Counted from the first letter of the stretch, positions 37,707-48,099 are shown. The stretch: 64,000 bases of DNA from Fluviicoccus sp. (GCF_030646115.1 NZ_JAUSMX010000018.1:310001-374000), one strand, 5' to 3'. The notes: generated by a model not told the origin, from the sequence alone. Made by a program: numbers and translations.

Positions 37707-38480
37707 TTACAGATTAGGTATGCCGTAAACCACCTGATTGAGCGTGGTGCTGAACACAGCGCCCACATCGGTCAGGCAGTCCGTCACGGACGTTACCCCG
37801 TGACGGTTGGTCAACTCGGTGACAGAGGCCGGATCCTGAGGATTCAGGTTATAGCTGTCACCGTCATCATTTACCAGACGCAGACAATCATTGATGTCGG
37901 ACTTGCTGGCAGAGCCGAAAGCCGGCAACACCGCCGTTGAATACACCATGAACTTGTAACTGCGGACCGGCCCCACTGAAGCGGAGTCCGAACCGAGCAA
38001 TATTTCGTTGTTATAGACCGGCTTCAGCGTCACCTGAACCACCACGGTATCCCGGCCGGTCATGTAGTCACTGGTTTGCTCAGCATCACAAAACCCGGGC
38101 GTCAGGCGGGTGGCGCGTTTGGGAGTCAGGCAGTAGTTGAATTCCTGAATAGTGGCCGGGTCCACACCCTCCACCGCCACCGCTACCGCCGCCGTCAGGA
38201 AGCCCGTCTTTTCCACACCGCCAATCGTCATTTTCCGGTCGGCATAACCCTTGGTTTCATCCACGGCCAAACCGAATTCCATCATGCCGACGTCGGCGGC
38301 CTGGAACAGGATATTGCTGGCCTGGCTGTTGGAAGCCAGAGCCAGGCTGGATAAGCCCATACGCATGGCCGTAAGCCCCAGCATGGTAATAACCACCATG
38401 ATGATCATGACCGTTATCAGGGTCGCCCCCTGCTGCTGCCTGCGGTCAGCGGCTTGAATCTTACCGTTGGTCCCGTTCAT
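37707..38480 (-). CDS. pilX: Type IV pilus minor pilin PilX
   Basis: The 257-residue protein has a leader ending RRQQQG, then ATLITVMIIMVVITMLGLTAMRMG, a pilin-type hydrophobic helix. The mature +5 residue is Thr, not Glu, as seen in some PilX/GspK-like tip subunits. The globular part is typical of PilX N-domain proteins (LALASNSQASNILFQAADVGMMEFGLAVDE). In the family it joins PilV, PilW and FimU in the priming complex below PilY1. Gap to pilY1 is 33 bases. Confidence 0.85.
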   Translation of the reverse strand: MNGTNGKIQAADRRQQQGATLITVMIIMVVITMLGLTAMRMGLSSLALASNSQASNILFQAADVGMMEFGLAVDETKGYADRKMTIGGVEKTGFLTAAVAVAVEGVDPATIQEFNYCLTPKRATRLTPGFCDAEQTSDYMTGRDTVVVQVTLKPVYNNEILLGSDSASVGPVRSYKFMVYSTAVLPAFGSASKSDINDCLRLVNDDGDSYNLNPQDPASVTELTNRHGVTSVTDCLTDVGAVFSTTLNQVVYGIPNL

Positions 38481-38489
38481 GAGTTCCCC

Positions 38490-39395
38490 CTATTCCGGTA
38501 TCGACGGAATCACATTCCGCAATGTCACTGTACTGGCATAAAGACGCCGTACACGGTTGTCTGCATAAATGGTGGACGCATCCAGTGTCTGATCCAGCAC
38601 CGTTATAGACTGTGCGGCGCCAATCAGTTTGCCGCTGGCCTCCACCGAGCTCACCAGCAAACCCAGTTTGACGGCAACCAGGTCAGGACGAGGCGTCGGT
38701 AAAGCGGCGTACTGGGCAATGGTCAGGTACTGTTGCGGAGAAAGGTCTGCCCCCGCATTGCCGATACCCAGCAAGACCTGGAAGTTGTCCAGCGCCGAGA
38801 GAATGACGACACCACCGGTGTTCCCTGTCAGGAAGTTCTGCATGACTGCCGTGGATGTACCATCGTGATATCCTCCTTCACACGCCAGCGCTGAACCGGT
38901 ATTGGCTACGCTGTCCGCGCGCAGGAAGAACCGGGCCACTACGTAGCTGCCTGCCGGCACATTTTGTCCTTCACAATCTGTCGAAGCATTGGGCGAATAA
39001 TACTGGATGGTCAACCGGTCGCTGGGTCCTATGCCACCCTGAAGTCCGGTAGCGGCCGGAGCCAGCTTGGGCAGGTTGTTCTGGGACACCACCACGGCCA
39101 AGCCCGCTGTTCCTGTCGGCAAGTCCGCTGCTGAAACCACCACGGCGGGCCACTGCTCCAGCGTCTTGACCGGGGGGGCATACCCGCCCTGACGCAATTG
39201 CCGCCCCATGAAGTCCAGTGCAAAGCGACCGTTCTCGCTGACATCTCCCAAGCCGCGCTGCAGCTGGAAGTTCACCTGGTTGGTGACGAACAACTGTACA
39301 GCCGCCAGAGAAACCAGCAGACCGATCGACAACGCAATCATCAACTCCAGGATTGAATAGCCGCGCATGCGGCGAGCCGCCCGTATACCGTTCAT
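38490..39395 (-). CDS. pilW: Type IV pilus minor pilin PilW
   Basis: The 301-residue prepilin starts MNGIRAARRMRG, with cleavage before YSILELMIALSIGLLVSLAAVQLFV (Glu at +5). The C-terminal domain matches PilW. The ATG shares one base with the pilV stop (TGATG), and the stop is nine bases from pilX, showing tight operon packing. It is a component of the pilus initiation complex. Confidence 0.9.
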   Translation of the reverse strand: MNGIRAARRMRGYSILELMIALSIGLLVSLAAVQLFVTNQVNFQLQRGLGDVSENGRFALDFMGRQLRQGGYAPPVKTLEQWPAVVVSAADLPTGTAGLAVVVSQNNLPKLAPAATGLQGGIGPSDRLTIQYYSPNASTDCEGQNVPAGSYVVARFFLRADSVANTGSALACEGGYHDGTSTAVMQNFLTGNTGGVVILSALDNFQVLLGIGNAGADLSPQQYLTIAQYAALPTPRPDLVAVKLGLLVSSVEASGKLIGAAQSITVLDQTLDASTIYADNRVRRLYASTVTLRNVIPSIPE

Positions 39396-39904
39396 CAGTA
39401 CACCTCCATGATCACGCACTCGGCCGCCAGACCGGCGTACGATCCGGAGGTGGCGCCACAGGCGTTGACTGCACCGGTATTGGCGGTGGTGGTTTCATTC
39501 CAGGACACATAAATGCACACCAGTGAGTTCACGGCGGCGCAGGGCCGGGCCGCGACATTGCCATTGGGTAATGCCGCAGCGGCCAGCATCTTGCTGGACC
39601 GGATGTCGTAACTGACCATCTCAGCAGGGGTGCAGACGCCGGCCTGGCAGTCTTGTGCGGGCAAGGCATCCCAATTGGCGCCCCGATATGCAGCCAACTG
39701 GCTGTAATTGGCGCGCATTTTCTCGGCCAGTTCCTGGGCAATGCCAACAGCCTGAGCGCGATAGACCGCTGTATTGGTCGTGGTCAGCGCCCGTACCTGC
39801 AGGGCGGCAAAGCCGATGACCGCGACAGCCAGCAACAGCATGGAGACCAGCACCTCAATCAGCGTGGTGCCTCGTTGGCGATGAACCCTGGATTGATTAA
39901 ACAT
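39395..39904 (-). CDS. pilV: Type IV pilus minor pilin PilV
   Basis: The 169-residue prepilin starts MFNQSRVHRQRG, then TTLIEVLVSMLLLAVAVIGFAALQVRALTTT with Glu at +5. This leader and the VLVSMLLLAVAVIGFAALQ helix are typical of PilV. GAGGTG lies upstream of the ATG at 39904; a GTG two codons earlier is possible. It sits twelve bases from fimU. Confidence 0.9.
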   Translation of the reverse strand: MFNQSRVHRQRGTTLIEVLVSMLLLAVAVIGFAALQVRALTTTNTAVYRAQAVGIAQELAEKMRANYSQLAAYRGANWDALPAQDCQAGVCTPAEMVSYDIRSSKMLAAAALPNGNVAARPCAAVNSLVCIYVSWNETTTANTGAVNACGATSGSYAGLAAECVIMEVY

Positions 39905-39916
39905 AAGCACCTCGCC

Positions 39917-40426
39917 CTAAGTACAGTCAGCGGAACTGGTATGGCGGCGAACGGCCACCCGTCCAAACCGGCTGACAAACACGCTGCGTCCGACTTCTCC
40001 GGTCACCTTGGTGTCACACACCTTGAATTCAAGGTCGGTCACGGTGCCATCAGCCCGAGCAACCAGCCCGGCGACACCCAGCAACATTACATCTCCCAGC
40101 ACCGGGACACTGACGATCCTGACGGATTTTGGAAGCGACCGATTCTCGAAAATCACAACATTCAGCGCCTGATCTTCAATTTTCCAGCCGCCGCCCCAAG
40201 GGTTGACGGTGTCCGCCGTCAGTTGTACGAAATGAAGATTCGTTCGCCGCACCAGCGCTTCACTACGCGCATGTTTGAAGTCGGCCGCCAGCACATTGGC
40301 AGAAGTGGCAATTGCATTTTCAGCATATAACTGCTGGAATTTAGGCACAGCCGTAACGGCGAGGATGGACATGATCAATACAACGATCGTCATCTCCATC
40401 AATGTATAACCCTGATTGCTTCTCAT
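39917..40426 (-). CDS. fimU: Type IV pilus minor pilin FimU (GspH family)
   Basis: The 169-residue prepilin has leader MRSNQG and mature YTLMEMTIVVLIMSILAVTAVPKFQQLYAEN with Glu at +5, followed by a GspH domain. It lacks the GRxR motif of FimT (GRVAVRR instead), which supports the FimU assignment along with its place at the head of the minor-pilin operon next to ispH. FimU connects the tip complex to the major pilin filament in known systems. Confidence 0.88.
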   Translation of the reverse strand: MRSNQGYTLMEMTIVVLIMSILAVTAVPKFQQLYAENAIATSANVLAADFKHARSEALVRRTNLHFVQLTADTVNPWGGGWKIEDQALNVVIFENRSLPKSVRIVSVPVLGDVMLLGVAGLVARADGTVTDLEFKVCDTKVTGEVGRSVFVSRFGRVAVRRHTSSADCT

Positions 40427-40515
40427 GGGGCTTACCCTGATTTAATGGGGTCTTCTTGTAATTCAAAATAGTTGAGCCTCCCGACCGACTCAAGCCGCGA
40501 ACGATGATCGGGGCT

Positions 40516-40545
40516 TTTGTACGACCGAGTGACAAAAATTGTCAA
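40516..40545 (-). promoter_or_regulatory. fimU operon promoter with overlapping palindrome
   Basis: Read on the minus strand, TTGACA (40545-40540) and TACAAA (40521-40516) are 18 bases apart. The palindrome TGACAA-AAA-TTGTCA (40530-40544) covers all but the outermost base of the -35, so a dimeric repressor could block this promoter. Confidence 0.5.
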
Positions 40546-40548
40546 CTG

Positions 40549-41499
40549 CTACACATTTGCCAGCGGGATGCGCAGCTCCTTCGGCATGGAAAACACCACA
40601 TTCTCTTCGCGACCCGTGACCTCCTGTGGTGACCGCCCTCCCCACTCGCGCAGGCGATGCACTACCTGCTGGATCAGGACCTCGGGCGCCGAGGCTCCGG
40701 CGGTCAGGCCGATCGCGCCGGCGCCGGACAGCCATTCCTGCCGGATCTGGTCGGCGTTATCCACCAGATAGGCGCGTGCGCCCATGCGTTCAGCCAGTTC
40801 ACGCAGGCGGTTGGAGTTCGAAGAGTTGGGAGACCCCACCACCAGCACTACCTGGCAAGCTTCCGCCAGGGTCTTGACAGCATCCTGCCGGTTCTGGGTG
40901 GCGTAGCAAATATCGTCCTTGCGCGGCCCCTGGATTTCGGGAAAACGTGTTCGCAAGGCATCAATGACGCGCGCTGTGTCATCCACCGACAACGTGGTCT
41001 GGGTGACAAACGCCAGGTTGGACGGGTCGCGAACTACCAGTCGCGCCACGTCTTCTTCATTCTCGACCAGATAGATGGCTCCGCCGGAACCCACATCATA
41101 CTGGCCCATGGTGCCTTCCACTTCGGGGTGGCCGGCATGCCCGATCAGGATGGCCTCGACATTCTGTCTGGCATAACGGGTAACTTCCATGTGCACCTTG
41201 GTAACCAGCGGGCAGGTGGCGTCAAACACCTTCAGGCCGCGCGACGAGGCTTCATCCTGAACAGCCCGGGAAACCCCGTGGGCGCTGAAGATGACAATGG
41301 CGCCATTGGGCACCTGGTCCAGCTCGTCAATAAACACCGCGCCGCGCTGACGCAGGTCATCCACCACAAACTTGTTGTGCACAACTTCATGACGAACATA
41401 AATGGGGCGGCCGAACACTTCGAGGGCCCGGTTGACAATAGCGATGGCGCGATCGACCCCGGCGCAGAAGCCCCGTGGGTTGGCAAGCCTGATTTCCAT
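40549..41499 (-). CDS. ispH: 4-hydroxy-3-methylbut-2-enyl diphosphate reductase
   Basis: The 316-residue iron-sulfur enzyme makes IPP and DMAPP in the MEP isoprenoid pathway. The three cluster cysteines are visible in [10 protein letters not shown] (C12), [11 protein letters not shown] and [14 protein letters not shown], as are HGHPEVEGT-type ([10 protein letters not shown]) and SSNSNRL substrate motifs. It is the last of the lsp-fkp-isp set and ends inside the fimU promoter region. Gap to fkpB is ten bases. Confidence 0.96.
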   Translation of the reverse strand: MEIRLANPRGFCAGVDRAIAIVNRALEVFGRPIYVRHEVVHNKFVVDDLRQRGAVFIDELDQVPNGAIVIFSAHGVSRAVQDEASSRGLKVFDATCPLVTKVHMEVTRYARQNVEAILIGHAGHPEVEGTMGQYDVGSGGAIYLVENEEDVARLVVRDPSNLAFVTQTTLSVDDTARVIDALRTRFPEIQGPRKDDICYATQNRQDAVKTLAEACQVVLVVGSPNSSNSNRLRELAERMGARAYLVDNADQIRQEWLSGAGAIGLTAGASAPEVLIQQVVHRLREWGGRSPQEVTGREENVVFSMPKELRIPLANV

Positions 41500-41509
41500 A
41501 TGTTTGCCC

Positions 41510-41989
41510 TCACACTTTTAGAGTGAACGGTTGTGCATCAGCATCGCGCACACTAATTATATCGACCTCAAAAAGCAAGTCCCGTCCGGCCAACGGATGG
41601 TTGAAGTCCACTACCACATCCTCATCACGCAGTTCCTTGACGACACCGGGCAACTCCGACTTGCTCTTGTCGGCGAAGGAAACCACCAGCCCCACGGAAA
41701 GATCGGTGTTGATGAACAAGTGCCGGGCAAAGGTCTGGACATTGCCTTCCTGCCAGTCACCAAAAGCCTCGGCCGCCGGAATGACCATGGAACGGCGGTC
41801 ACCGACCTTCAAACCGAAAACCGCTTTCTCGAAACCGGGGGTCAGGCTGCCGTCACCTACCGTAAACACGGCTGGATCGGGTCGCTCACGGGTGGAGTCC
41901 AGTAATTGTCCGTCCGCCAGGCACACCGAGAAATGCAAGGTCACGGTTTTGCCCGGGCCGATACGCTGCAGGGAAGGATCATGGATCAT
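41510..41989 (-). CDS. fkpB: FKBP-type peptidyl-prolyl isomerase FkpB (SlpA-like)
   Basis: The 159-residue protein has the FKBP start [58 protein letters not shown], an inserted flap ([16 protein letters not shown]), and [20 protein letters not shown]. This is the SlpA/FkpB type, a cytoplasmic chaperone-isomerase. Its ATG overlaps the lspA stop by four bases. The lspA-fkpB-ispH order is standard. Confidence 0.94.
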   Translation of the reverse strand: MIHDPSLQRIGPGKTVTLHFSVCLADGQLLDSTRERPDPAVFTVGDGSLTPGFEKAVFGLKVGDRRSMVIPAAEAFGDWQEGNVQTFARHLFINTDLSVGLVVSFADKSKSELPGVVKELRDEDVVVDFNHPLAGRDLLFEVDIISVRDADAQPFTLKV

Positions 41990-42489
41990 GGCGCGTTTAC
42001 CTGACGTTTGGATTCGAGAAAAAGGGAGTCAACAATCAACAGCGCCGCGCCGATGGTAATGCCGCAATCCGCGACATTGAAGGCAGGGAAATGCCAGGTC
42101 TGGTAATGGACATGGATGAAGTCGATGACATAGCCGAGAACAAAGCGGTCATAGACATTGCCCAGCGCGCCACCCACCAGCAGCCCGATTCCAGCCATCA
42201 GCACTTTGGCATTGGCGGGAAGGCGGGTCAGCCAGACGGTCATGGCCGAGCAGACGCCCAGGGCCAACACGATGAAGAACCAGCGCTGCCAGCCGCCGGC
42301 GTCATGCAGGAAGCTGAAGGCGGCGCCGGTGTTGTAGGCCAGCGTCCAGCTGAACACCGGCAGCAGATCGATGGACTGTCCCAGGTCAAGCAGGTTTTCG
42401 AAATACGTCTTGGACCATTGGTCCAGCACAAGAATGACGAGTCCGAGCCAGAGCCAATGCAGGTTTTTGAGGTTGAACTTGGGGGGCAT
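41986..42489 (-). CDS. lspA: Lipoprotein signal peptidase
   Basis: The 167-residue inner-membrane aspartyl protease cleaves prolipoprotein signal peptides after lipidation. Four helices are seen (WLWLGLVILVLDQWSKTYF; FSWTLAYNTGAAFSF; FFIVLALGVCSAMTVWL; later helix). The catalytic Asp pair lies in GNVYDRFVLGYVIDFI. It follows ileS after a 70-base spacer holding a large palindrome. Confidence 0.96.
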   Translation of the reverse strand: MPPKFNLKNLHWLWLGLVILVLDQWSKTYFENLLDLGQSIDLLPVFSWTLAYNTGAAFSFLHDAGGWQRWFFIVLALGVCSAMTVWLTRLPANAKVLMAGIGLLVGGALGNVYDRFVLGYVIDFIHVHYQTWHFPAFNVADCGITIGAALLIVDSLFLESKRQVNAP

Positions 42490-42513
42490 ATCAGATATTC
42501 CGGCCTTGAATAT

Positions 42514-42535
42514 CCCTTCCCCGATCGGGGAAGGG
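42514..42535. repeat. Intercistronic palindrome between ileS and lspA (CCCTTCCC-type, copy 1)
   Basis: A perfect palindrome with 11-base arms, CCCTTCCCCGA and its complement. A very similar hairpin lies between nrdA and nrdB. No T tract follows in either direction. Confidence 0.7.
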
Positions 42536-42559
42536 AGTTACAGCAATCAAAAGGAAACC

Positions 42560-45388
42560 TCAGGCAAACAAGCGCTTCTCCCCGGCGCCCGCCACATTCT
42601 CCACACAGCGGGCGCAGGCTTCCGGATGCTCCGGATGACTGCCGACATCGGCGCGATAGTGCCAGCAGCGCACGCACTTGGTGTACGTGGACGGCGTAAC
42701 CCTGACCCGCAGGCCGGCGACCTCGGTGCCCTGCCCTTCTGCACTTTCATCGTTCAAGCGCGCCGCCGAGGTAATCAGGACGAAGCGCAGTTCGTCACCC
42801 AGCACCGCCAGTTGCTGCTTCAGGGCGGGCGCAACATACAGGTCCACTTCCGCCGACAGACCGGAACCGACTTCCTTGCGGTTGCGGGCTTCCTCAATTT
42901 CCTTGTTGACGGCGACCTTGACCGCCATCACCTGATCCCAGTAGCCACGGCTCAGCACCCCGGATTCGCCGGTGAGCGGCGCCAAGCCCTGATACCAGTC
43001 CGTCAGGAACACCGACTCGCCGTGTTCACCCGGCAGTTCCTGCCAGATTTCATGGGCGGTAAAGCTGAGGATGGGTGCAATCCAGCGCACCACCGCTTCG
43101 ATGATGTGATACAGCGCCGTCTGCGCCGAACGCCGCGCCAGCGAGTCGGGCTGGGTGGTGTACTGGCGGTCCTTGATGATATCGAGATAGAAGCTGCCCA
43201 GGTCCAGTGAACAGAAGTTGTGCAGCTTGTGGTAAATCTGGTGGAACTCGAAGGACTCGTAAGCGGCCAGGATGTCCTGTTGCACCTGATACGCACGGTC
43301 CACGGCCCAGCGGTCCAGCGCCAGCATGTCTTCGTTGGCCACCAGATGCTGCGCCGGGTCGAAGCCGTTGAGGTTGGCCAGCAGGAAGCGCATGGTGTTG
43401 CGAATGCGGCGGTAGCTGTCCGACATGCGCTCCAGGATTTCCTTCGACACCGACATTTCACCCCGGTAATCGGTGGCGGCAACCCAGAGACGGATGATAT
43501 CCGCACCCAGCGTTTTCATGATGTCCTGCGGGGCGACAACGTTGCCCTTGGACTTGGACATCTTGTGGCCCTGACCATCTACGGTGAAGCCGTGAGTCAA
43601 AACGGTCTTGTAGGGCTTGTTGCCGTTGGCGGCCAGCGCCACCAGCAGCGAGGACTGGAACCAGCCGCGATGCTGGTCGGAACCTTCCAGATAAAGGTCG
43701 GCCGGGTATTGCAGGTCCGGACGGCGGGTCAGCACACAGGAATGGGTGGCGCCGGAGTCGAACCAGACATCCAGCGTATCCTTGACCTTATCGTAGTCGG
43801 CGGCTTCAGCGCCCAGCAATTCGACGGCTTCAGTATCCCACCAGGCATCAATGCCGGACTGCTCGACACGCAGCGCCACTTGCTCAATAAGATCAAGCGT
43901 CTTCGGATGCAGTTCGCCCGTAATCTTGTGCACGAACAGGGCGATAGGCACACCCCAGTTGCGCTGGCGGGAAATGCACCAGTCCGGGCGATTGTTCATC
44001 ATCGAGACGATGCGGGCCTTGCCCCAGTCGGGCAGCCACTGCACTTCGTCAATCGCCTTCATCGCATCATCACGCAGGCCCTTCTGTTCCATGCTGATGA
44101 ACCACTGCGGCGTGGCGCGGAAAATGATGGGGGTCTTGTGCCGCCAGCAGTGCGGGTAGCTGTGGATGATCTTCTTGTAGCACAGCAGGCGGTCGTTGGC
44201 CTTCAGCGTCTCAATGATGGGCTCGTTGGCCTTGTTGACATGCTGGCCGGCGAACAGCGGCGTGTTCGGCAGGAACACCCCGGAGTTATCCACAGGGTTA
44301 TCCACAGGCAGCCCGTAGACGTTGCCGATGATGAAGTCATCGTGACCGTGGCCCGGCGCGGTGTGCACGGCCCCGGTGCCGGCGTCTGCGGTCACATGTT
44401 CACCAACAATGACCGGCACAATGCGCTCGTAGAACGGGTGTTGCAGTGACAGGTGTTCGAAGGCCTGTCCGGGCACTGTCGCCAGAATTACGGGGTTCTC
44501 GGCGCGGTACTGCTCCAGCGCGCCGTCGGCCAGCGTCTTCGCCAGCACCAGCGTCCGTGTCTGCCCGTCAATGGCGGCCTGCACCACCACATATTCCAGT
44601 TCCGGATGCAGCGACACCGCCTGGTTGGCGGGCAGCGTCCACGGCGTGGTCGTCCAAATCACAAAATCCACAGAAGCCGGGGCTTGCGCCAGTCCGGCAC
44701 GTTTGGCGAATTCCGCCGTATCCCGCACCGCAAAGGCCACGTCGACGGCATGCGACTGCTTGTCCTCATACTCCACTTCCGCTTCCGCCAGCGCCGAGCC
44801 GCAGTCCATGCACCAGTGCACCGGTTTCAACCCCTTGTGCAGGTGACCGTTGGCGGCAATCTTGCCCAGCACGCGGATGATGTCGGCTTCCTGCTGGAAA
44901 TCCATGGTCAGGTAGGGATGTTCCCAGTCGCCCAGCACGCCCAGGCGCTGGAAGTCGGCCTTTTGCTTTTCGACATGGCCCTGTGCGAACTCACGGCAGT
45001 GTTTACGGAATTCCTTGGCGGTGACCTTGTCGCCCGCCTTGCCGTACTTTTTCTCGACATTCAGTTCGATGGGCAGGCCATGACAGTCCCAGCCCGGCAC
45101 ATAGGGCGCATCAAAGCCGGACAGCGTCTTTGACTTGAGGATGATGTCCTTGAGTATCTTGTTGACGGCATGACCGATGTGGATGTCGCCGTTGGCGTAG
45201 GGCGGGCCGTCATGCAGGATGTACTTGGGCGCACCGGCGCGCACTTCGCGGATACGGGCGTAGAGCTTGTTTTGCTGCCAGTCCTTGACCCAGGCCGCTT
45301 CGCGGGTTGCTAGGCTGGCTTTCATGGCAAAGCCGGTTTCCGGCAGGTTGAGCGTGGATTTGTAATCGGGTTTGCTGGCGTCAGTCAT
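42560..45388 (-). CDS. ileS: Isoleucyl-tRNA synthetase
   Basis: The 942-residue class I synthetase charges tRNA-Ile. It has the HIGH box ([12 protein letters not shown]), [11 protein letters not shown], an editing (CP1) domain, KMSKSKGN, and a C-terminal zinc ribbon with CVRCWHYR and CARCVENV. Length and zinc site suggest the bacterial (mupirocin-sensitive) type. The start [26 protein letters not shown] overlaps the ribF stop by eight bases, which is common. Within it, a 12-base tandem duplication gives PVDN-PVDN and two TTATCCACA sequences (44286-44306). Confidence 0.97.
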   Translation of the reverse strand: MTDASKPDYKSTLNLPETGFAMKASLATREAAWVKDWQQNKLYARIREVRAGAPKYILHDGPPYANGDIHIGHAVNKILKDIILKSKTLSGFDAPYVPGWDCHGLPIELNVEKKYGKAGDKVTAKEFRKHCREFAQGHVEKQKADFQRLGVLGDWEHPYLTMDFQQEADIIRVLGKIAANGHLHKGLKPVHWCMDCGSALAEAEVEYEDKQSHAVDVAFAVRDTAEFAKRAGLAQAPASVDFVIWTTTPWTLPANQAVSLHPELEYVVVQAAIDGQTRTLVLAKTLADGALEQYRAENPVILATVPGQAFEHLSLQHPFYERIVPVIVGEHVTADAGTGAVHTAPGHGHDDFIIGNVYGLPVDNPVDNSGVFLPNTPLFAGQHVNKANEPIIETLKANDRLLCYKKIIHSYPHCWRHKTPIIFRATPQWFISMEQKGLRDDAMKAIDEVQWLPDWGKARIVSMMNNRPDWCISRQRNWGVPIALFVHKITGELHPKTLDLIEQVALRVEQSGIDAWWDTEAVELLGAEAADYDKVKDTLDVWFDSGATHSCVLTRRPDLQYPADLYLEGSDQHRGWFQSSLLVALAANGNKPYKTVLTHGFTVDGQGHKMSKSKGNVVAPQDIMKTLGADIIRLWVAATDYRGEMSVSKEILERMSDSYRRIRNTMRFLLANLNGFDPAQHLVANEDMLALDRWAVDRAYQVQQDILAAYESFEFHQIYHKLHNFCSLDLGSFYLDIIKDRQYTTQPDSLARRSAQTALYHIIEAVVRWIAPILSFTAHEIWQELPGEHGESVFLTDWYQGLAPLTGESGVLSRGYWDQVMAVKVAVNKEIEEARNRKEVGSGLSAEVDLYVAPALKQQLAVLGDELRFVLITSAARLNDESAEGQGTEVAGLRVRVTPSTYTKCVRCWHYRADVGSHPEHPEACARCVENVAGAGEKRLFA

Positions 45389-46316
45389 GTTCAACTCGCT
45401 GAAAATAGGCGCGGGTGGCCAGCACATCGTTGGCGATGGCGGCCTTCAAGGCATCCAGAGACGGGAAAGGGGTTTCGGCGCGGAGCTTGTAGCAAAACTC
45501 CACGCCGATGCGGCGGCCATAAATGTCGCCATTGAAATCGAGAATATGCACTTCGATGCGGTTTTCAGTGCCGTTGACCGCCGGGCGGGTGCCGACATTG
45601 GCCGCGCCAGCCAAGGGCTTTTCCGCCAGGCCATGCACCTTCACCGCATAAACGCCCGCCATTGGCGATACCTGCCGGTTCAGGCTGATATTGGCGGTGG
45701 GGAAATCCAGGGTGCGGCCGATCTTGTCACCGTGGCGCACATGGCCGCTGATCATGAACGGGCGGCCAAGCAAGTGCTCCGCCAAGGCAAAGTCACCGGT
45801 CTGCAAGGCCTGGCGGATGCGGGTGGAGCTGACACGGTCTTCCGCCAGACTGACGGTGGGGGTCTGCTCCACCTGAAAGCCGAATTCCAGACCGGCCTTC
45901 TGCAATAATGCAAAGTCACCGGAGCGGTCACAGCCGAAACGGAAATCATCACCGATGACCAGATGGCGGCAGTTCAACTGCTGCACCAGCAGGCGCTCGA
46001 CAAAAGCGCGGGCATTCAATGAACGGAAGGCCTGGTCAAAGCGGGCCAGGAACACATAGTCCAGACCACAATCACGCAGGACTTCCACTTTTTCCCGCCA
46101 GGACATGATGCGCGCGGGGGCCTTGCCGCCCAGAAAGAATTCCAGGGGTTGCGGCTCAAAAACCATTACCAGGCTGGCCAGCCCTTCGGCATGGCTCTGC
46201 TCCACCAGGCGGCGCAACATGACCTGATGCCCGCAATGCACGCCATCGAAATTACCGATCGTGACGACAGTCGGTTCCAGTTGTCGGGGGTGCTGCCAGT
46301 TTCGAAGGAGCTTCAT
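45381..46316 (-). CDS. ribF: Bifunctional riboflavin kinase / FAD synthetase
   Basis: The 311-residue enzyme has an N-terminal nucleotidyltransferase domain ([22 protein letters not shown], containing the HxGH-like motif, and [11 protein letters not shown]) and a C-terminal riboflavin kinase domain ([27 protein letters not shown], and [14 protein letters not shown]-type strand). It makes FMN and FAD from riboflavin. It sits between murJ and ileS in the usual order. Confidence 0.95.
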   Translation of the reverse strand: MKLLRNWQHPRQLEPTVVTIGNFDGVHCGHQVMLRRLVEQSHAEGLASLVMVFEPQPLEFFLGGKAPARIMSWREKVEVLRDCGLDYVFLARFDQAFRSLNARAFVERLLVQQLNCRHLVIGDDFRFGCDRSGDFALLQKAGLEFGFQVEQTPTVSLAEDRVSSTRIRQALQTGDFALAEHLLGRPFMISGHVRHGDKIGRTLDFPTANISLNRQVSPMAGVYAVKVHGLAEKPLAGAANVGTRPAVNGTENRIEVHILDFNGDIYGRRIGVEFCYKLRAETPFPSLDALKAAIANDVLATRAYFQRVEHD

Positions 46317-46407
46317 GCCGGTCTGTGTTTTTGAAAAACCCGTGATTTACGGGAGACCCCCTCAATATGAGGACTCTCCCGGCGAACAAAAGAGCAAGTA
46401 TAAGGAA

Positions 46408-47985
46408 TTAGTGGCGCAAGTCACGCCACTTGAAGCCGGTCAATGTCAGGGCTGCCAGATAGGTAGCCCCGCCGGCACCGCAAATACCCAGGATCCAGGC
46501 CACACGCCACCAGCCGTGCATGCGGAACCATTCAGCTGTATCCGGTGTAATGGACAGCAACACCGTAACCATAGCGGCATTCGCAACCAGATAACGCAGC
46601 CCCAGCGGAATCCAGTGTTTTTGCAGCCGGAAAACGCCGCGCCGGTGCAATCCCCAGTACAACAGCCCGGCATTGAGGAAGGCGGACAAGGTGCTGGCCA
46701 GCGCCAGGCCAACATGCTTGTACTCCCAAACCAGGATCAGGTTGAACACCATGTTGCTGACCATGGCGACAATTCCGATCTTGACCGGCGTCTTCGTGTC
46801 CTGCCGGGCAAAATAGCCGGGAGCAAACACCTTGACCAGCATGAAGGCCAGAATGCCGCCGGACAGCGCCTTCAACGCCCCGGCGGACATCATCACGTCA
46901 TTCTCGGTGAACTTGCCATGATGAAACAGCGCCGCTATCAACGGTTCGGCCAGCACCAGCATCGCCAGCGAGGCCGGCACGCCCACCAGCACAATCACCC
47001 GCAACGCCCAATCCAGCATGGCGGTGAACTCGGCATGGGATTTTTCGGAGTGGCGTGCGGAAAGCGAAGGCAGGATGACCGTGGCAATAGCGATGCCGAT
47101 GAGGCCCAGCGGCAGCTCGGTAAGCCGCTCGGCGGTGTACAGCCAGGACACCGAGCCCTCAATCAGGAACGACGCCAGGATGGTGTCCAGCATCAGGTTG
47201 ATCTGGCTTACCGAGACACCAAACATGGCCGGCACCATCAGGCTCAGGATTTTTTTGACGCCCTTGTCCGCGAAGTCCACGCGGAAGGCGGGCAGCATGT
47301 TCAGCTGCTTCAGCGCCGGTATCTGCAAGGCGAGCTGGATGATCCCGGCCGCCAGCACCCCCCAGCCCAGCGCCATGACCGGTGTATCCATCTGCGGCGC
47401 CAGCCACAGCGCGGCGGCAATCATAGTGACGTTCAGCATGACCGGCGTAAAGGCCGGCACGGCAAAACGCCCGTAACTGTTGAGGATACCGCCGGCAAAC
47501 GCCGTCATGGATATCATCAGCAAATAAGGAAAAGTCAGCACCAGCAAATCCGCCGCCAGGTCAAACTTGACCTCATCGCCCCGAAAGCCGGGTGCAAACA
47601 GGAAGATGATGGCGGGTGCGCCCAGCATGGCCACCCCGGTAATCACCGTCAGAATCAGCGACAGTGAACCGGCCACCCTGGCGACCAACTGCCGAACTGC
47701 TTCATCGCCGTCACGCGACTTGTACTCGGACAACACCGGCACAAAGGCGTTGGCAAAGGCCCCTTCCGCAAATAAGCGCCGCAAGAAGTTGGGTATCTTG
47801 AACGCCACCAGAAAGGCGTCCATCAGCTTGTCGGCGCCAAAGACGTTCAGCATCACCATGTCACGCACCAGGCCCAGGATACGGGAGAGCATGGTCATGG
47901 CGCTGACGATCATGGTCGATCGCCACAGCCCCCCCTTTTTGGAGGGCGGGGCATTACCGGCGGGAATCACGGGGGGAGACGACAT
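46408..47985 (-). CDS. murJ: Lipid II flippase MurJ
   Basis: The 525-residue inner-membrane protein is a MOP-superfamily flippase with about 14 helices. MVSAMTMLSRILGLVRDMVMLNVFGA near the N-terminus carries the conserved SRILGLVRD motif, followed by VAFKIPNFLRRLFAEGAFANAFVPVL. It exports lipid II for peptidoglycan synthesis. The N-terminal ~20 residues (MSSPPVIPAGNAPPSKKGGL) are an extra Pro-rich leader; a later start is possible but not obvious. It is divergent from rpsT. Confidence 0.94.
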   Translation of the reverse strand: MSSPPVIPAGNAPPSKKGGLWRSTMIVSAMTMLSRILGLVRDMVMLNVFGADKLMDAFLVAFKIPNFLRRLFAEGAFANAFVPVLSEYKSRDGDEAVRQLVARVAGSLSLILTVITGVAMLGAPAIIFLFAPGFRGDEVKFDLAADLLVLTFPYLLMISMTAFAGGILNSYGRFAVPAFTPVMLNVTMIAAALWLAPQMDTPVMALGWGVLAAGIIQLALQIPALKQLNMLPAFRVDFADKGVKKILSLMVPAMFGVSVSQINLMLDTILASFLIEGSVSWLYTAERLTELPLGLIGIAIATVILPSLSARHSEKSHAEFTAMLDWALRVIVLVGVPASLAMLVLAEPLIAALFHHGKFTENDVMMSAGALKALSGGILAFMLVKVFAPGYFARQDTKTPVKIGIVAMVSNMVFNLILVWEYKHVGLALASTLSAFLNAGLLYWGLHRRGVFRLQKHWIPLGLRYLVANAAMVTVLLSITPDTAEWFRMHGWWRVAWILGICGAGGATYLAALTLTGFKWRDLRH

Positions 47986-48070
47986 CTGGGGCCCACTGCT
48001 GATTTAAAGAAGCAAGGCCGGGATAGTAGCGAATTGACCTGCTGAAATCACTAAAAAACGCGAGTCGTGC

Positions 48071-48099
48071 TTGACTTGGGGGTGATAGCTAGGCAAAAT
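48071..48099 (+). promoter_or_regulatory. Probable promoter of rpsT
   Basis: TTGACT (48071-48076) and CAAAAT (48094-48099) are 17 bases apart. They lie about 58 bases upstream of the rpsT GTG. Confidence 0.5.

Noticed and set aside
46317-46407. FMN riboswitch or other leader near ribF
   Set aside because: This gap lies upstream of ribF but is under 100 bases and lacks the conserved multi-helix core; FMN riboswitches are also usually at ribB.
46261-47667. 468-codon open frame opposite murJ and ribF
   Set aside because: Low-complexity Gln/His/Gly-rich translation; murJ on the other strand is unambiguous.
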